DNA of 64,000 nt from JAJEAD01 sp965221555 (GTDB lineage: Bacteria > Pseudomonadota > Gammaproteobacteria > HK1), in contig OZ244895.1 in the NCBI GenBank assembly GCA_965221555.1, positions 372,001 to 436,000 of the forward strand, in the 5' to 3' direction. Made by a program: the position numbers and the translations under genes. The notes under the pieces are model-generated. The model had not been told where the DNA came from. It was given only the letters and a program-made list of their open reading frames with translations, and searched no databases. Shown here piece by piece: positions 16,140-24,231 of this stretch. Every line of letters begins with the position of its first letter. Positions within the stretch are counted from its first letter, which is position 1.

Positions 16140-17956
16140 CTACCTCGCCTCCCCCCCGTGCCCCCGTTCACGGCGTAGCCTCGCGGGGTGTAGGCGCGGT
16201 CGGTGGCGCCATGGGTGAAGGTCCGGGTCGTCGACGCACCGACGATGAGTGTCGTCGTCATGTCCAGTCGTTCCGCGCACAGGCGCCCGAGCGGCACCAG
16301 CGTGACCCGCTCGCCGTCCCGTCCGAGGTTGCGCGCGACCACCACCGGGGTCTCCGGCGCCCGATGCGCGTTCAGGATCTCGAGCGCCCGCGCGAAGGTC
16401 TCGCGCCGGGCCGCGGACACCGGATTGTAGAGCGCGATCACGAAATCGGCGGCCGCCGCCGCGCCGAGGCGCGCCTCGATCGTCTCGCGCGGGGTGAGCA
16501 GGTCGGAGAGCGAGACCGCGCAGAAGTCGTGGCCGATGGGCGCGCCGGCCCGGGCCGCCGCCGCCTGCAACGCGGACACCCCGGGCAGGACCCGGACCGC
16601 GATCCGGCCGAAGGCCGGGTCCGGCGCGGCATCCAGCGTCTCCATGACGAGGGAAGCCATGGCGTACACGCCGGGGTCGCCCGAGCACACCAGCGCGACC
16701 CGCTCGCCGTCGGCCGCGAGCCGGATGGCCTTCTCCACCCGGGCCCGCTCTTCGCCCAGCTCGTAGGGGTGCAGGTTCTGTCCGTGCAGCAGGGCGGGGA
16801 CGAGGTCGAGATAGCGCCGATAGCCAACCACGTGGCGCGCGCCCTCGATGGCGGCGCGCGCGTCGGGGGTCAGGGTGCCGGCGTCTCCCGGCCCGATCCC
16901 CGTCACCCACAGCTCGCCGCGCGCCACGCCGACGGTGGCGGGGTCGAGCAGCGCCGGCGCGCGCGCAATCGCACAGGTCGCCCGTCCCGATACGGTCTTC
17001 TCCACCACCAGCTCGCCGTCGGGTCCCGCCGCCGCGAGGGCCGCGCCCTCCGCCACGCCGTGGCAGCCGACCGCGCGGTAAACTCGATCCGAGGGGTTGC
17101 GCAGGCGGCTCGCCTGCGCTTCCAGCACCGCCGCGCCGAAGAAGCGCGCGGGCGCCCCGAGCGACTCCGCGAGCGCGTGAACCGCGGGCTCGTCGGCCTT
17201 GAGATCGATGGAGAACACTCCGGCCACCGATGCCGGAGCGAGTCCGGCCCGGTCGAGGCAGGATCGCGCGAGCGCCTCGATCTCGCCCGGGGGCGCACCC
17301 CGTTCGCACCCGACGCCGAGCGCGAGGCGCCGAGGATGGTAGACGAGCGTGCTGGGCGACCCCGTGACTCTCCGGTCGTCCACCCGGATCGCGAGCGCGC
17401 CCGCGTCATCCCGGGAAAGACCGCTTTGCGCCAGCCACGGGAGGCCGGCGGGCAAGCGCACCCTCGCCCCGTCCAGGAGGGCGGCGGCGAAGGGCTTGTA
17501 GTGCTCGGGGTTCGCAAGCGTCCAGCCCTCGGGCGGGTCATCGAGCGCGACCCCGAAACGCCGATCTCCGGCGGTGGTGACAGCGGCCATGGACCCCGCG
17601 GCCGCCGCAATGCGCTCGGCGAGCTCGATGCCGCCGCGGTGCGCGCCGAGAAGTGGCACGGCAAACGCGCCGTCCTCGGAGAGCGCCACCACCGGGGGCT
17701 CGGTGCGCTTGTCGTGGAGGACCGGCGCCAGCGCCCGCACCAGGATACCCGCCGCGCACACCCCGGCGATGGGCCTCCCCGCTTCGAAGAGCTCGCGCAG
17801 TCGCCGGGTCGCGCTGTCGAAGAAGTGGTCCGCGTCCGCGACGCGCCCGCGCAGTCCGTGCACCTCCGCGTCACCGAGCGCGCCGGTGACGCGGCGCGCG
17901 AGTCGGCCGCCCCTCTCGGTCAGGGCGACCGCGGCCACCCGCGGGCTCACTTCCAT
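16136..17956 (-). CDS. cbiG-cobJ: Fused cobalamin biosynthesis protein: CbiG + precorrin-3B C17-methyltransferase (CobJ/CbiH)
   Basis: A 606-residue two-enzyme fusion. Residues about 1-340 match CbiG, which opens the delta-lactone of cobalt-precorrin-5A: GVCAAGILVRALAPVL, VVALSEDGAFAVPLLGAHRG, GVGCERGAPPGEIEAL, VFSIDLKADEPAVHALA. Residues about 360-600 are the CobJ/CbiH tetrapyrrole methylase with ring-contraction activity: LWVTGIGPGDAGTLTPDARA, VALVCSGDPGVYAMASLVME, RVLPGVSALQAAAARAGAP. The open frame extends to 18724 but that overlaps cobI; start ATG 17956 (or GTG 17950, giving a GTGA overlap with the cobI stop). CbiG belongs to the early-cobalt route and has no role in CobG-dependent synthesis, so the fusion supports that route. 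Confidence 0.93.
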   Translation of the reverse strand: MEVSPRVAAVALTERGGRLARRVTGALGDAEVHGLRGRVADADHFFDSATRRLRELFEAGRPIAGVCAAGILVRALAPVLHDKRTEPPVVALSEDGAFAVPLLGAHRGGIELAERIAAAAGSMAAVTTAGDRRFGVALDDPPEGWTLANPEHYKPFAAALLDGARVRLPAGLPWLAQSGLSRDDAGALAIRVDDRRVTGSPSTLVYHPRRLALGVGCERGAPPGEIEALARSCLDRAGLAPASVAGVFSIDLKADEPAVHALAESLGAPARFFGAAVLEAQASRLRNPSDRVYRAVGCHGVAEGAALAAAGPDGELVVEKTVSGRATCAIARAPALLDPATVGVARGELWVTGIGPGDAGTLTPDARAAIEGARHVVGYRRYLDLVPALLHGQNLHPYELGEERARVEKAIRLAADGERVALVCSGDPGVYAMASLVMETLDAAPDPAFGRIAVRVLPGVSALQAAAARAGAPIGHDFCAVSLSDLLTPRETIEARLGAAAAADFVIALYNPVSAARRETFARALEILNAHRAPETPVVVARNLGRDGERVTLVPLGRLCAERLDMTTTLIVGASTTRTFTHGATDRAYTPRGYAVNGGTGGRRGR

Positions 17957-18660
17957 GCCGCGCCACGGCGGTGAACCAGAACCATCGAGAAGTAGGGCGC
18001 CCGCGGCGCGCCGGCCTCGGAGAGCGGCATGACGCGCTCGCTTGCCATGGTGGCGTGCTCGACATAGCGCGCGCCGGACGCGAGACCGAGGGATGCGAGC
18101 ACCGCGCGGACCTTCGGCAGGTGCCGGCCCACCTTGATGAGGGCCGCCGCATCGGCCGTGGCAAGCCGGGCGCGAAGCTCGTCCTCGTCGAGGGTTGCCG
18201 GTATCACCGCGAGGACGTCGTTGCGGGTCGCGAGCGGCGCGCTCGCCATCGCCGCGCACGCGGTGAGCGAGGAAACGCCGGGGATCACCCGCACGGGGTA
18301 GGGTCCCGCCATGCGCTCGAAGAGAAAGGAAAAGGAGCCGTAGAAAAAGGGATCGCCTTCGCAGATGCAAGCCACGTCGCGACCGGCGTCGAGATGCGCG
18401 CCGACTTCCCGGGCGGCACGGTCGTAGACCTCCTGGGCGGGAAAGGAGGCGGCCACGATCGGCATCCGGATCGCTATCTCGATCTTGGTCATGCCCTCGA
18501 GGTGGGGGGCGACGATTGCCCGGGCGAGGCTCTCCCCCGTCTCGGGCGCCGGATAGGCGAGCACCGGCGCCGACCGGAGCGCGGCGAGCCCCTTCACGGT
18601 GATGAGGTCGGGGTCGCCGGGGCCAACCCCGATGCCGATCAGCTCGCCGGACCCGTTCAT
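17947..18660 (-). CDS. cobI: Precorrin-2 / cobalt-precorrin-2 C20-methyltransferase
   Basis: SAM-dependent methylase CobI/CbiL, 237 residues. Motifs: LIGIGVGPGDPDLITVKGL at the N terminus, CICEGDPFFYGSFSFLF and VIPGVSSLTACAAMAS. It was trimmed from a longer open frame to the ATG at 18660, where it overlaps the cobL stop (ATGA). It is the first methylation specific to cobalamin after precorrin-2. Confidence 0.94.
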   Translation of the reverse strand: MNGSGELIGIGVGPGDPDLITVKGLAALRSAPVLAYPAPETGESLARAIVAPHLEGMTKIEIAIRMPIVAASFPAQEVYDRAAREVGAHLDAGRDVACICEGDPFFYGSFSFLFERMAGPYPVRVIPGVSSLTACAAMASAPLATRNDVLAVIPATLDEDELRARLATADAAALIKVGRHLPKVRAVLASLGLASGARYVEHATMASERVMPLSEAGAPRAPYFSMVLVHRRGAAWK

Positions 18661-19970
18661 CGCTCGTACGGCAAGCGCCCCGCTCCCCCGTCGTTCGTGG
18701 ATGCCTTCCCCGGCGCGCGGGCAAGGCGTCTTGCCGCCACGGACGGCTTGCGCGCCGCGAATTGGGTCACCGGGAAGGCGGGACGGAAGGCGCGATAGCG
18801 ACCGATGGGGGCGGCGTGGGACACCGCGATCCGGGCCAGCTCCCCTCCGAAGGCGGCGTGGGCATCGAGCAGCACCCGTTCGCCTTCCACGCTCACCGCG
18901 TGGGCGACGAGGCGCCCGCCCGCGGGGAGCGCGGACCAGCACCGCTCCAGGAGACCGGGCGCGGCCAGGCCGCCGCCGACGAAGATCGCGTCGGGCGGAG
19001 CATCGAGGGCATCGAGCGCCGCCGGCGTCTCGCCCTCCACGACACGCAGTCCGGGAGTGCCCAGGCGTTGCGCATTGCGCTCGATGAGCGCGGCGCGCGA
19101 CGCGCTGCGCTCGACCGCGATGGCGCGCGCACCCGGCGCGGCGCGCATCCACTCGATTCCGATCGAGCCGCAGCCGGCCCCGAGGTCCCAGAGGAGCTGC
19201 CCGGGAAAGGGCGAGAGCGCGGCGAGCGCGGCGGCGCGCGGCACGCGCCGGGTAAGCTGCCCGTCGTGCTCGAAGGCATCGTCCGGCAGGCCGGGGACGC
19301 GGCTTCGAAGTGGCGCATCCGGGCCGGCGACGCACTCGACGGCAACCGTGTTGAAGTCATGCACGTCCTCGAGCGCGAAATCCCGGGCGAGGGCCTCCCG
19401 GACACGCTCCGCCGGACCGCCCATACGCTCCAGCACCACGATGCGACTCTCGCCGTAACCATCCCCGCGAAGCATCTGCGCAATGCGGGCCGGCGTCGAC
19501 GCATCGTGACTGAGTACGAGCACTCGGGCACCCGGGCGGATCGAGGCGCGAAGGGTCGAGAGCGCGCGCCCGTGCAGCGTGAGGGTCTCCACCGCGGGCA
19601 GGCTCCAGCCGAGACGCGCGCAGGCGAGGCTGAACGCCGACGGCGCGGGATGGACGCGCATCTCCTGAATGGGAACATGCCGCGCGATGACCGACCCGAC
19701 CCCGTAGCAGAAGGGATCCCCGGTCGCGAGCACGCAAACCGATCGTCCACGCCGGACGCGGAGCGCGTCTGCGAGCACCGAGAAAGGTCGCGGCCACTCC
19801 AGGCGTTCGCGGCCGTCCGGCGGGATCATGGCGAGATGGCGCGCACCTCCGATCAGCGTCTCGGCTTGGGCAAGCGCGGTGCGGGCGTCGGCGCCGAGCC
19901 CCGCGACGCCGTCTTCACCGATCCCGATAATGGACAGCCATGCCCGCGGCGATGACTCTTCCGGCGTCAT
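18657..19970 (-). CDS. cobL: Precorrin-6B C5,15-methyltransferase (decarboxylating), CbiE-CbiT fusion
   Basis: A CobL-type fusion of 437 residues. The CbiE half (about 10-210) has LSIIGIGEDGVAGLGADART, VLATGDPFCYGVGS and HPAPSAFSLACARLGW. The CbiT half (about 235-410) is a class I methyltransferase with LLWDLGAGCGSIGIEWMR as SAM motif and AIFVGGGL. It methylates C5 and C15 and decarboxylates the C12 side chain. The start at 19970 has GGAG upstream at long spacing; ATG 19994 is an alternative. A 163-base gap separates it from cobH, with no other feature seen. Confidence 0.93.
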   Translation of the reverse strand: MTPEESSPRAWLSIIGIGEDGVAGLGADARTALAQAETLIGGARHLAMIPPDGRERLEWPRPFSVLADALRVRRGRSVCVLATGDPFCYGVGSVIARHVPIQEMRVHPAPSAFSLACARLGWSLPAVETLTLHGRALSTLRASIRPGARVLVLSHDASTPARIAQMLRGDGYGESRIVVLERMGGPAERVREALARDFALEDVHDFNTVAVECVAGPDAPLRSRVPGLPDDAFEHDGQLTRRVPRAAALAALSPFPGQLLWDLGAGCGSIGIEWMRAAPGARAIAVERSASRAALIERNAQRLGTPGLRVVEGETPAALDALDAPPDAIFVGGGLAAPGLLERCWSALPAGGRLVAHAVSVEGERVLLDAHAAFGGELARIAVSHAAPIGRYRAFRPAFPVTQFAARKPSVAARRLARAPGKASTNDGGAGRLPYER

Positions 19971-20133
19971 CGTCTGTCGTGAATCTCCGCCCATCACGGG
20001 AAAGGGCGGGAAGGGGTGCGGGGTCCGGTGTTCGTCATTCCCGGACCTGTCCCGTTCTTCCCTCCACGGGCGGGAAGCCGCTGCCGCGGCCCTTCGCGCC
20101 GCCGGGCGGAGAGGGTTCCCGAACGCGGCCGAC

Positions 20134-20769
20134 TCACCCCGTGCTCCGCGCGATCGCGTTGACCGCGGCCGCCGCCATCGCACTGCCCCCGCGGCGGCCG
20201 TGAATGGTGAGATAGGGGGGAGCGTCCGGCATCTGCGAGAGCGCGCGCTTGGACTCCGCCGCCCCGACGAAACCGACCGGAAAGGCGAGGATTGCCGCCG
20301 GAGGCGACGTGCCCGCCTCGCCGAGAACTTCAAGCAGACGGAAGAGTGCGGTCGGCGCGTTGCCGATGGCGACCAGCGCACCCTGAAGATGCGGGCGCCA
20401 CAGCTCGACGGCGGCGGCCGAACGCGTCGTGCCGAGCCGGCGGGCGCGGGCCGCGACCTCCGCCTCACCGACGAAGCAGTGCACGGCGTTGGCCGCGGGC
20501 AGGCGGGCGCGAGTCACCCCGTCGGCGACCATCCGGCAGTCCGCGAGCACCGCACCCCCGCGCGCGAGCGCGGCCCGGCCCGCCGCGGCGGGATTGCCGT
20601 GCCAGTCCAGAGCGAGGGCGAGCTCGGGGGCGGCGCAGGCGTGGACGATGCGAAGCGCGGTGTCGTGCAGCGCGTCCGGCAGGCGGGAGAGGTCGGTCTC
20701 GGCACGGGCGATCTCGAAAGAGCGCCGGTAGATGTCCTCGGGATCTCGGAGGTGGTCGAGCGGACTCAT
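20134..20769 (-). CDS. cobH: Precorrin-8X methylmutase
   Basis: CobH/CbiC, 211 residues, moving the C11 methyl group to C12 to give (cobalt-)hydrogenobyrinate. Contains IYRRSFEIARAETDLSRLP, a RIVHACA segment with the catalytic His, AILAFPVGFVGAAESKRAL and the C-terminal IHGRRGGSAMAAAAVNA typical of the family. It follows cbiX by 18 bases in the same operon. Confidence 0.94.
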   Translation of the reverse strand: MSPLDHLRDPEDIYRRSFEIARAETDLSRLPDALHDTALRIVHACAAPELALALDWHGNPAAAGRAALARGGAVLADCRMVADGVTRARLPAANAVHCFVGEAEVAARARRLGTTRSAAAVELWRPHLQGALVAIGNAPTALFRLLEVLGEAGTSPPAAILAFPVGFVGAAESKRALSQMPDAPPYLTIHGRRGGSAMAAAAVNAIARSTG

Positions 20770-20787
20770 CGGCGTCTGGATGGGCCC

Positions 20788-21918
20788 TCAGTCCTCGGCC
20801 GCTTGGAGGGTCTTCGGACCGAGGGGGTGGTTGGCGTGCGGGTAGGGGTGATGGTGGCCGTGGTGGTGGTCGTGCGAGTGACCCCCTTGCCCGTGAGAAT
20901 GCCCATGGTGATGGCCGGCGCCGTGGTCGTGCCCGGCGCGGGCTTGGTCCTGGTCGTGACCGTGCCGGGCGAGAGCGCCGCCTTCGTCCGCGTGATCCGA
21001 AGCGCGGTCCGGCGCGTGTTTCCCGTGCGACGCCGCGCCGGAGCTCGTACCGATGCCCTCGACGTGATGGTGGTGGCTCTCCTGGGGCAGGCCCTTCTCG
21101 GCTTCGAAACCGAGGATTTGCTCGCGGTACTTGCAGAGCTTGCAGTTCATCAGGTTCGCCCCGCGAAGCGTCTCCTCGACCCGCTCCGCGAAGGCGTCGA
21201 GCACCCCGGGGTGATCGTTCAGGTAGGGCGCCTTTATAAACTCGATTCCGGGGTGCCGGGCGGCGACGCGATCGGTGTGCGCGTAGATGCGCTTGACGAG
21301 TACTCCGGTGAACAGAAACCAGGGGAAAACGACGATGCGCCGGTAGCCGAGCTTCGCCGCGTGCACGAGCGCGGGCTCGACCAGGGGAAAGGTCACTCCG
21401 GAGTAGGCGGTCTCGCCCCAGCCGAAGCCGAAGCCTTCCCACAGCATGCGCATCACCTTGGCGACGTTGCTGTTCGCGTCGGGGTCGGAGGCCCCGCGCC
21501 CCACCACCACGAGCATCGTCTCGTGGCGCGGCACGCCGTCGCCGGCCGCGTCGAGCGCCTCGCGAATCCGATCCCCGGCGGCGCGCAGCAGCTTTTCGTC
21601 GATGCCGAGCTCGCGTGCGTAGCGAATTTCCATTCCCGGGTGCTCCGCCTCGAAGGTGTTGAGCACCGAGGGGATGTCGTTCTTGGCGTGGCCGGCCGCG
21701 AAGAGCATTCCCGGAACCGCGAGGCAGAGACCGTTGCCGCGGGCGCGCAGCTTCGCGAGGCCTTCCCGGATGACGGGGGTCGCGAACTCGAGGAAGCCGC
21801 TCTCGACATCGTAGTCGGGCAATCGCACCCGGATCCCGGCGGCCACCGATTCGAATTCCGCGATCGCATCCTCGTCGCGGCTTCCGTGGCCGCACACCAT
21901 CACCCCGATTCCGCTCAT
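20788..21918 (-). CDS. cbiX: Sirohydrochlorin cobaltochelatase, long CbiX with histidine-rich tail
   Basis: Inserts cobalt into sirohydrochlorin, the entry step of the early-cobalt route. 376 residues. Two CbiX-like halves: GVMVCGHGSRDEDAIAEF with active-site His and VVGRGASDPDANSNVAK. Then comes MNCKLCKYREQILGFE, where M-x-C-x-x-C is the Fe-S binding motif known from long CbiX proteins. The last 100 residues are packed with His and Asp (HDHGAGHHHGHSHGQGG and more), probably a metal store or delivery tail. A purine-rich GGGAGGAC precedes the ATG. It leads the leftward operon with cobH, cobL, cobI, cbiG-cobJ, cobM and probably cysG. Confidence 0.94.
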   Translation of the reverse strand: MSGIGVMVCGHGSRDEDAIAEFESVAAGIRVRLPDYDVESGFLEFATPVIREGLAKLRARGNGLCLAVPGMLFAAGHAKNDIPSVLNTFEAEHPGMEIRYARELGIDEKLLRAAGDRIREALDAAGDGVPRHETMLVVVGRGASDPDANSNVAKVMRMLWEGFGFGWGETAYSGVTFPLVEPALVHAAKLGYRRIVVFPWFLFTGVLVKRIYAHTDRVAARHPGIEFIKAPYLNDHPGVLDAFAERVEETLRGANLMNCKLCKYREQILGFEAEKGLPQESHHHHVEGIGTSSGAASHGKHAPDRASDHADEGGALARHGHDQDQARAGHDHGAGHHHGHSHGQGGHSHDHHHGHHHPYPHANHPLGPKTLQAAED

Positions 21919-21970
21919 CGTCCTCCCTCTTTAGTAACCGTCCCGCTTCACCGATTCACGTCCGCGGCCA

Positions 21971-22046
21971 CGCATCTGCCGGCATGGGCGGTGTCGAACG
22001 CGAGTCGGGAGCGCAACAGTATGACCCAGAGCACGCCCGCGCACCG
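21971..22046 (+). repeat. Family II interspersed repeat, copy c
   Basis: Begins cgcatctgccggcatgggcg and ends gcacgcccgcgcacc, closely matching copy a. gcttcaccgattcacg lies 20 bases to the left and atcgtgaaacgggaaa to the right (about 22100), again resembling the family I ends. It fills much of the 273-base divergent gap between cbiX and cbiB, where both promoters must lie. Confidence 0.6.
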
Positions 22047-22191
22047 TGGCTTTCGAAGGCCCGCCCCGGCCCCCGTCGACATCCGCGCGCCCGCAGTTAT
22101 CGTGAAACGGGAAAACGCTGCGATCGCCCCGCCGCCGCGATCGGCCAAGCGGATACCATCCCCTCGCCAAACCGAGCGGCGTCCCGATTCC

Positions 22192-23166
22192 ATGGCGGTC
22201 TTCGATCCCTTTCTCCTCGCGCTGGCGGCCCTCATGGTGGACGCCGTGATCGGCGACCCGCCCGCGCTGTACCGGAAGGTTCCGCATCCCGTCGTCCTCA
22301 TGGGCCGCGCGATTGGGGCGCTCGAAGCGCGCCTTAACGACCCCTCGGCATCCGAAGCAAGGCGCGTCGCGCGCGGCGGCGCGGTGGTGCTCGCGGTGAT
22401 CCTGGCCGCGGCCGGCGTCGGGGCCCTGCTCCACGCGCTCGCGTCCGCAACCCCGGCGGGCATCGCGGTCGAGGCGCTTGCGGCGAGCACCCTCCTCGCG
22501 TACCGGAGTCTCCACGACCATGTCCGGGCGGTGGCCCGGGCGCTTGGTCAAGGCATCACCGAGGCGCGCGCGGCGGTCGCCCATATCGTCGGACGAGACC
22601 CCGCGAGCCTCGACCCGCCCGCGATCGCGAGAGCCGCGGTCGAATCGGCGGCGGAGAACTTCTCCGACGCGGTGGTCGCTCCGATCTTCTGGTACCTCCT
22701 GCTCGGCCTCCCCGGGCTCTTCGCCTACAAGGCCGTCAATACCCTCGACAGCATGATCGCGCACCGCGACTCCCGCCACCTGCATTTCGGCCGGATCGCG
22801 GCCCGCGTCGACGACGCCGCGAACTGGATGCCGGCGCGCCTCGCCGCCGGTCTGCTCGCGGGCGCCGCCCTCTTCGTGCCCGGCGCGCGCGCGCGCGCCG
22901 GGCTGCGCACCGCCTGGCGCGACGCCGGACGGCACCGCTCCGTCAACGCGGGCTGGCCCGAGGCGGCGATGGCGGGCGCGCTGGGATTCGCGCTCGCCGG
23001 CCCGCGGCGCTACGCCGGGCGAGAGGTCGGCGACGCCTGGATGGGAGACGGACGCCGGGACCTCGGCGCGGCGGACGTGCGCCAGGGCTTGCGCCTCTAC
23101 GCGGCGGCGACGGCGCTGCTCGCGGGCCTGCTCGTCGCGGGTTGGGGGGCGGGGGCGATAGTTTGA
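22192..23166 (+). CDS. cbiB: Adenosylcobinamide-phosphate synthase, membrane protein
   Basis: CbiB (CobD in the Pseudomonas naming), 324 residues. It attaches aminopropanol (phosphate) to adenosylcobyric acid. Motifs: VDAVIGDPPALYRKVPHPVVLMG at the N terminus, AVESAAENFSDAVVAPIFW, YKAVNTLDSMIAHR, and DAGRHRSVNAGWPEAAMAGALG. Several hydrophobic helices place it in the inner membrane. The ATG at 22192 starts the conserved sequence; the frame is open upstream to 19828 only as a shadow. It converges on cobO. No aminopropanol-phosphate decarboxylase gene lies in the window. Confidence 0.93.
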   Translation: MAVFDPFLLALAALMVDAVIGDPPALYRKVPHPVVLMGRAIGALEARLNDPSASEARRVARGGAVVLAVILAAAGVGALLHALASATPAGIAVEALAASTLLAYRSLHDHVRAVARALGQGITEARAAVAHIVGRDPASLDPPAIARAAVESAAENFSDAVVAPIFWYLLLGLPGLFAYKAVNTLDSMIAHRDSRHLHFGRIAARVDDAANWMPARLAAGLLAGAALFVPGARARAGLRTAWRDAGRHRSVNAGWPEAAMAGALGFALAGPRRYAGREVGDAWMGDGRRDLGAADVRQGLRLYAAATALLAGLLVAGWGAGAIV

Positions 23167-23231
23167 GCGGGGAGCCGCGGCCCCCGGCCGGAAGGTGCGA
23201 TAACGCCACGGCCTTCGCCGCCAGATCGGGA

Positions 23232-23867
23232 TCAGAACTCGATCCCCTTCTGGGCCTTCACGCCGGCCTTGAAGTGGTGCTTGACCATCGTCATCTCGGT
23301 GACGGTGTCGGCGATGTCGAGCAACTCCGGCTTGGCGTTGCGGCCAGTCACCACCACGTGCAGGGCGGGGGGCCTCGCCGCGAGAAAATCGCAGACTTCA
23401 CCGAGAGGCAGATAGCTGTAGCGCAGCACGATGTTGAGCTCGTCCAGCAGGATCAGGTCATAGCGCGGCGCCTCGCCGCGACAGGCGTCGATCATCTGCT
23501 TCGACTTCTCCCAGGCCGCCTGCGCGGCGCGGATGTCGCGCGCCCGGTCCTGGGTCTCCCAGGTGAATCCCTCGCCCATGGTGTGGATGTCGACCTGCTC
23601 GGGGAAGCGTTCGAGGACCGCGCGCTCGCCGGTGCGCCACTTGCCCTTCACGTACTGCACGACCCCGACCCGCAGGCCGTTTCCGATCGCGCGGGCGACG
23701 AGACCGAAGGCCGCGGTGGACTTTCCCTTCCCCTTGCCGGTGTGCACGACGAGAAGGCCTTTCTCGAGGGTCTTGGTGGCGAGGATCCGGTCGCGCACTT
23801 CCTTGCGCTTGCGCGCCTTCTCGTTGGCGCGGCGATTGACTTCCCGCTCGCTTCGTACTTCGGTCAT
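23232..23867 (-). CDS. cobO: Corrinoid (cob(I)yrinate a,c-diamide) adenosyltransferase
   Basis: CobO/CobA-type ATP:corrinoid adenosyltransferase, 211 residues. The P-loop is HTGKGKGKSTAAFG; other signatures are VGVVQYVKGKW, EGFTWETQD and LILLDELNIVLRY. It adds the 5'-deoxyadenosyl group to the cobalt. The start at 23867 was chosen by match to CobO; it follows a 51-codon ORF by 7 bases and is probably driven by the promoter at 24137-24165. Confidence 0.94.
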   Translation of the reverse strand: MTEVRSEREVNRRANEKARKRKEVRDRILATKTLEKGLLVVHTGKGKGKSTAAFGLVARAIGNGLRVGVVQYVKGKWRTGERAVLERFPEQVDIHTMGEGFTWETQDRARDIRAAQAAWEKSKQMIDACRGEAPRYDLILLDELNIVLRYSYLPLGEVCDFLAARPPALHVVVTGRNAKPELLDIADTVTEMTMVKHHFKAGVKAQKGIEF

Positions 23868-23874
23868 CGCGGTC

Positions 23875-24030
23875 TCAGTGGTTTCCGGTCGGGCTGAATG
23901 CGCAGAGCGCGGCGAGCCCGAGAATGCGCCGGAAAAGCCCATTCGTGGCGGTGGCCGGGAGCGCGGCAAACCCGCCCTTCGAGGCGGCATGGGAAAGGGC
24001 GTCGGAACGCTTCGTCGACGCGAGGGTCAT
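23875..24030 (-). CDS. 51-residue small protein upstream of cobO
   Basis: A short ORF with a good ribosome-binding site (GGAG, then 7 bases, then ATG) and a stop only 7 bases before the cobO start. The peptide has a hydrophilic N terminus and a moderately hydrophobic C-terminal stretch (ILGLAALCAFSPTG). In position and size it recalls small B12-cluster membrane proteins such as CbtB, but the C-terminal His motif of CbtB is absent apart from a final His. It may be an unannotated small gene, a worn CbtB relative, or a leader peptide for cobO. Confidence 0.5.
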   Translation of the reverse strand: MTLASTKRSDALSHAASKGGFAALPATATNGLFRRILGLAALCAFSPTGNH

Positions 24031-24136
24031 GTCGAAACTCCATCAAGGGCCTGCGGCGGGGACGGCGCCGACGGACCAAAGCGCCCCGCACCCGCCGTGC
24101 CCGCGAAACCGTCGTGCTCTCGGGCGTGCCGCGGGT

Positions 24137-24165
24137 ATTCAAGGCAATGTGCCCGGGGGTGTCAA
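24137..24165 (-). promoter_or_regulatory. Sigma70-like promoter for the small ORF and cobO
   Basis: On the minus strand TTGACA (24165-24160, consensus -35) is followed by a 17-base spacer and TTGAAT (24142-24137, 4 of 6 for the -10). This is the best promoter-like match I found in the window. Transcription would begin near 24130, giving a leader of about 100 nucleotides. I found no cobalamin-riboswitch core in that leader. Confidence 0.5.
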
Positions 24166-24231
24166 TCGCTACACTGTGGGCATTCGCCTCCCGGCGGCTG
24201 CGCCCCCGACTCTCGAACACGGACCACTCCC

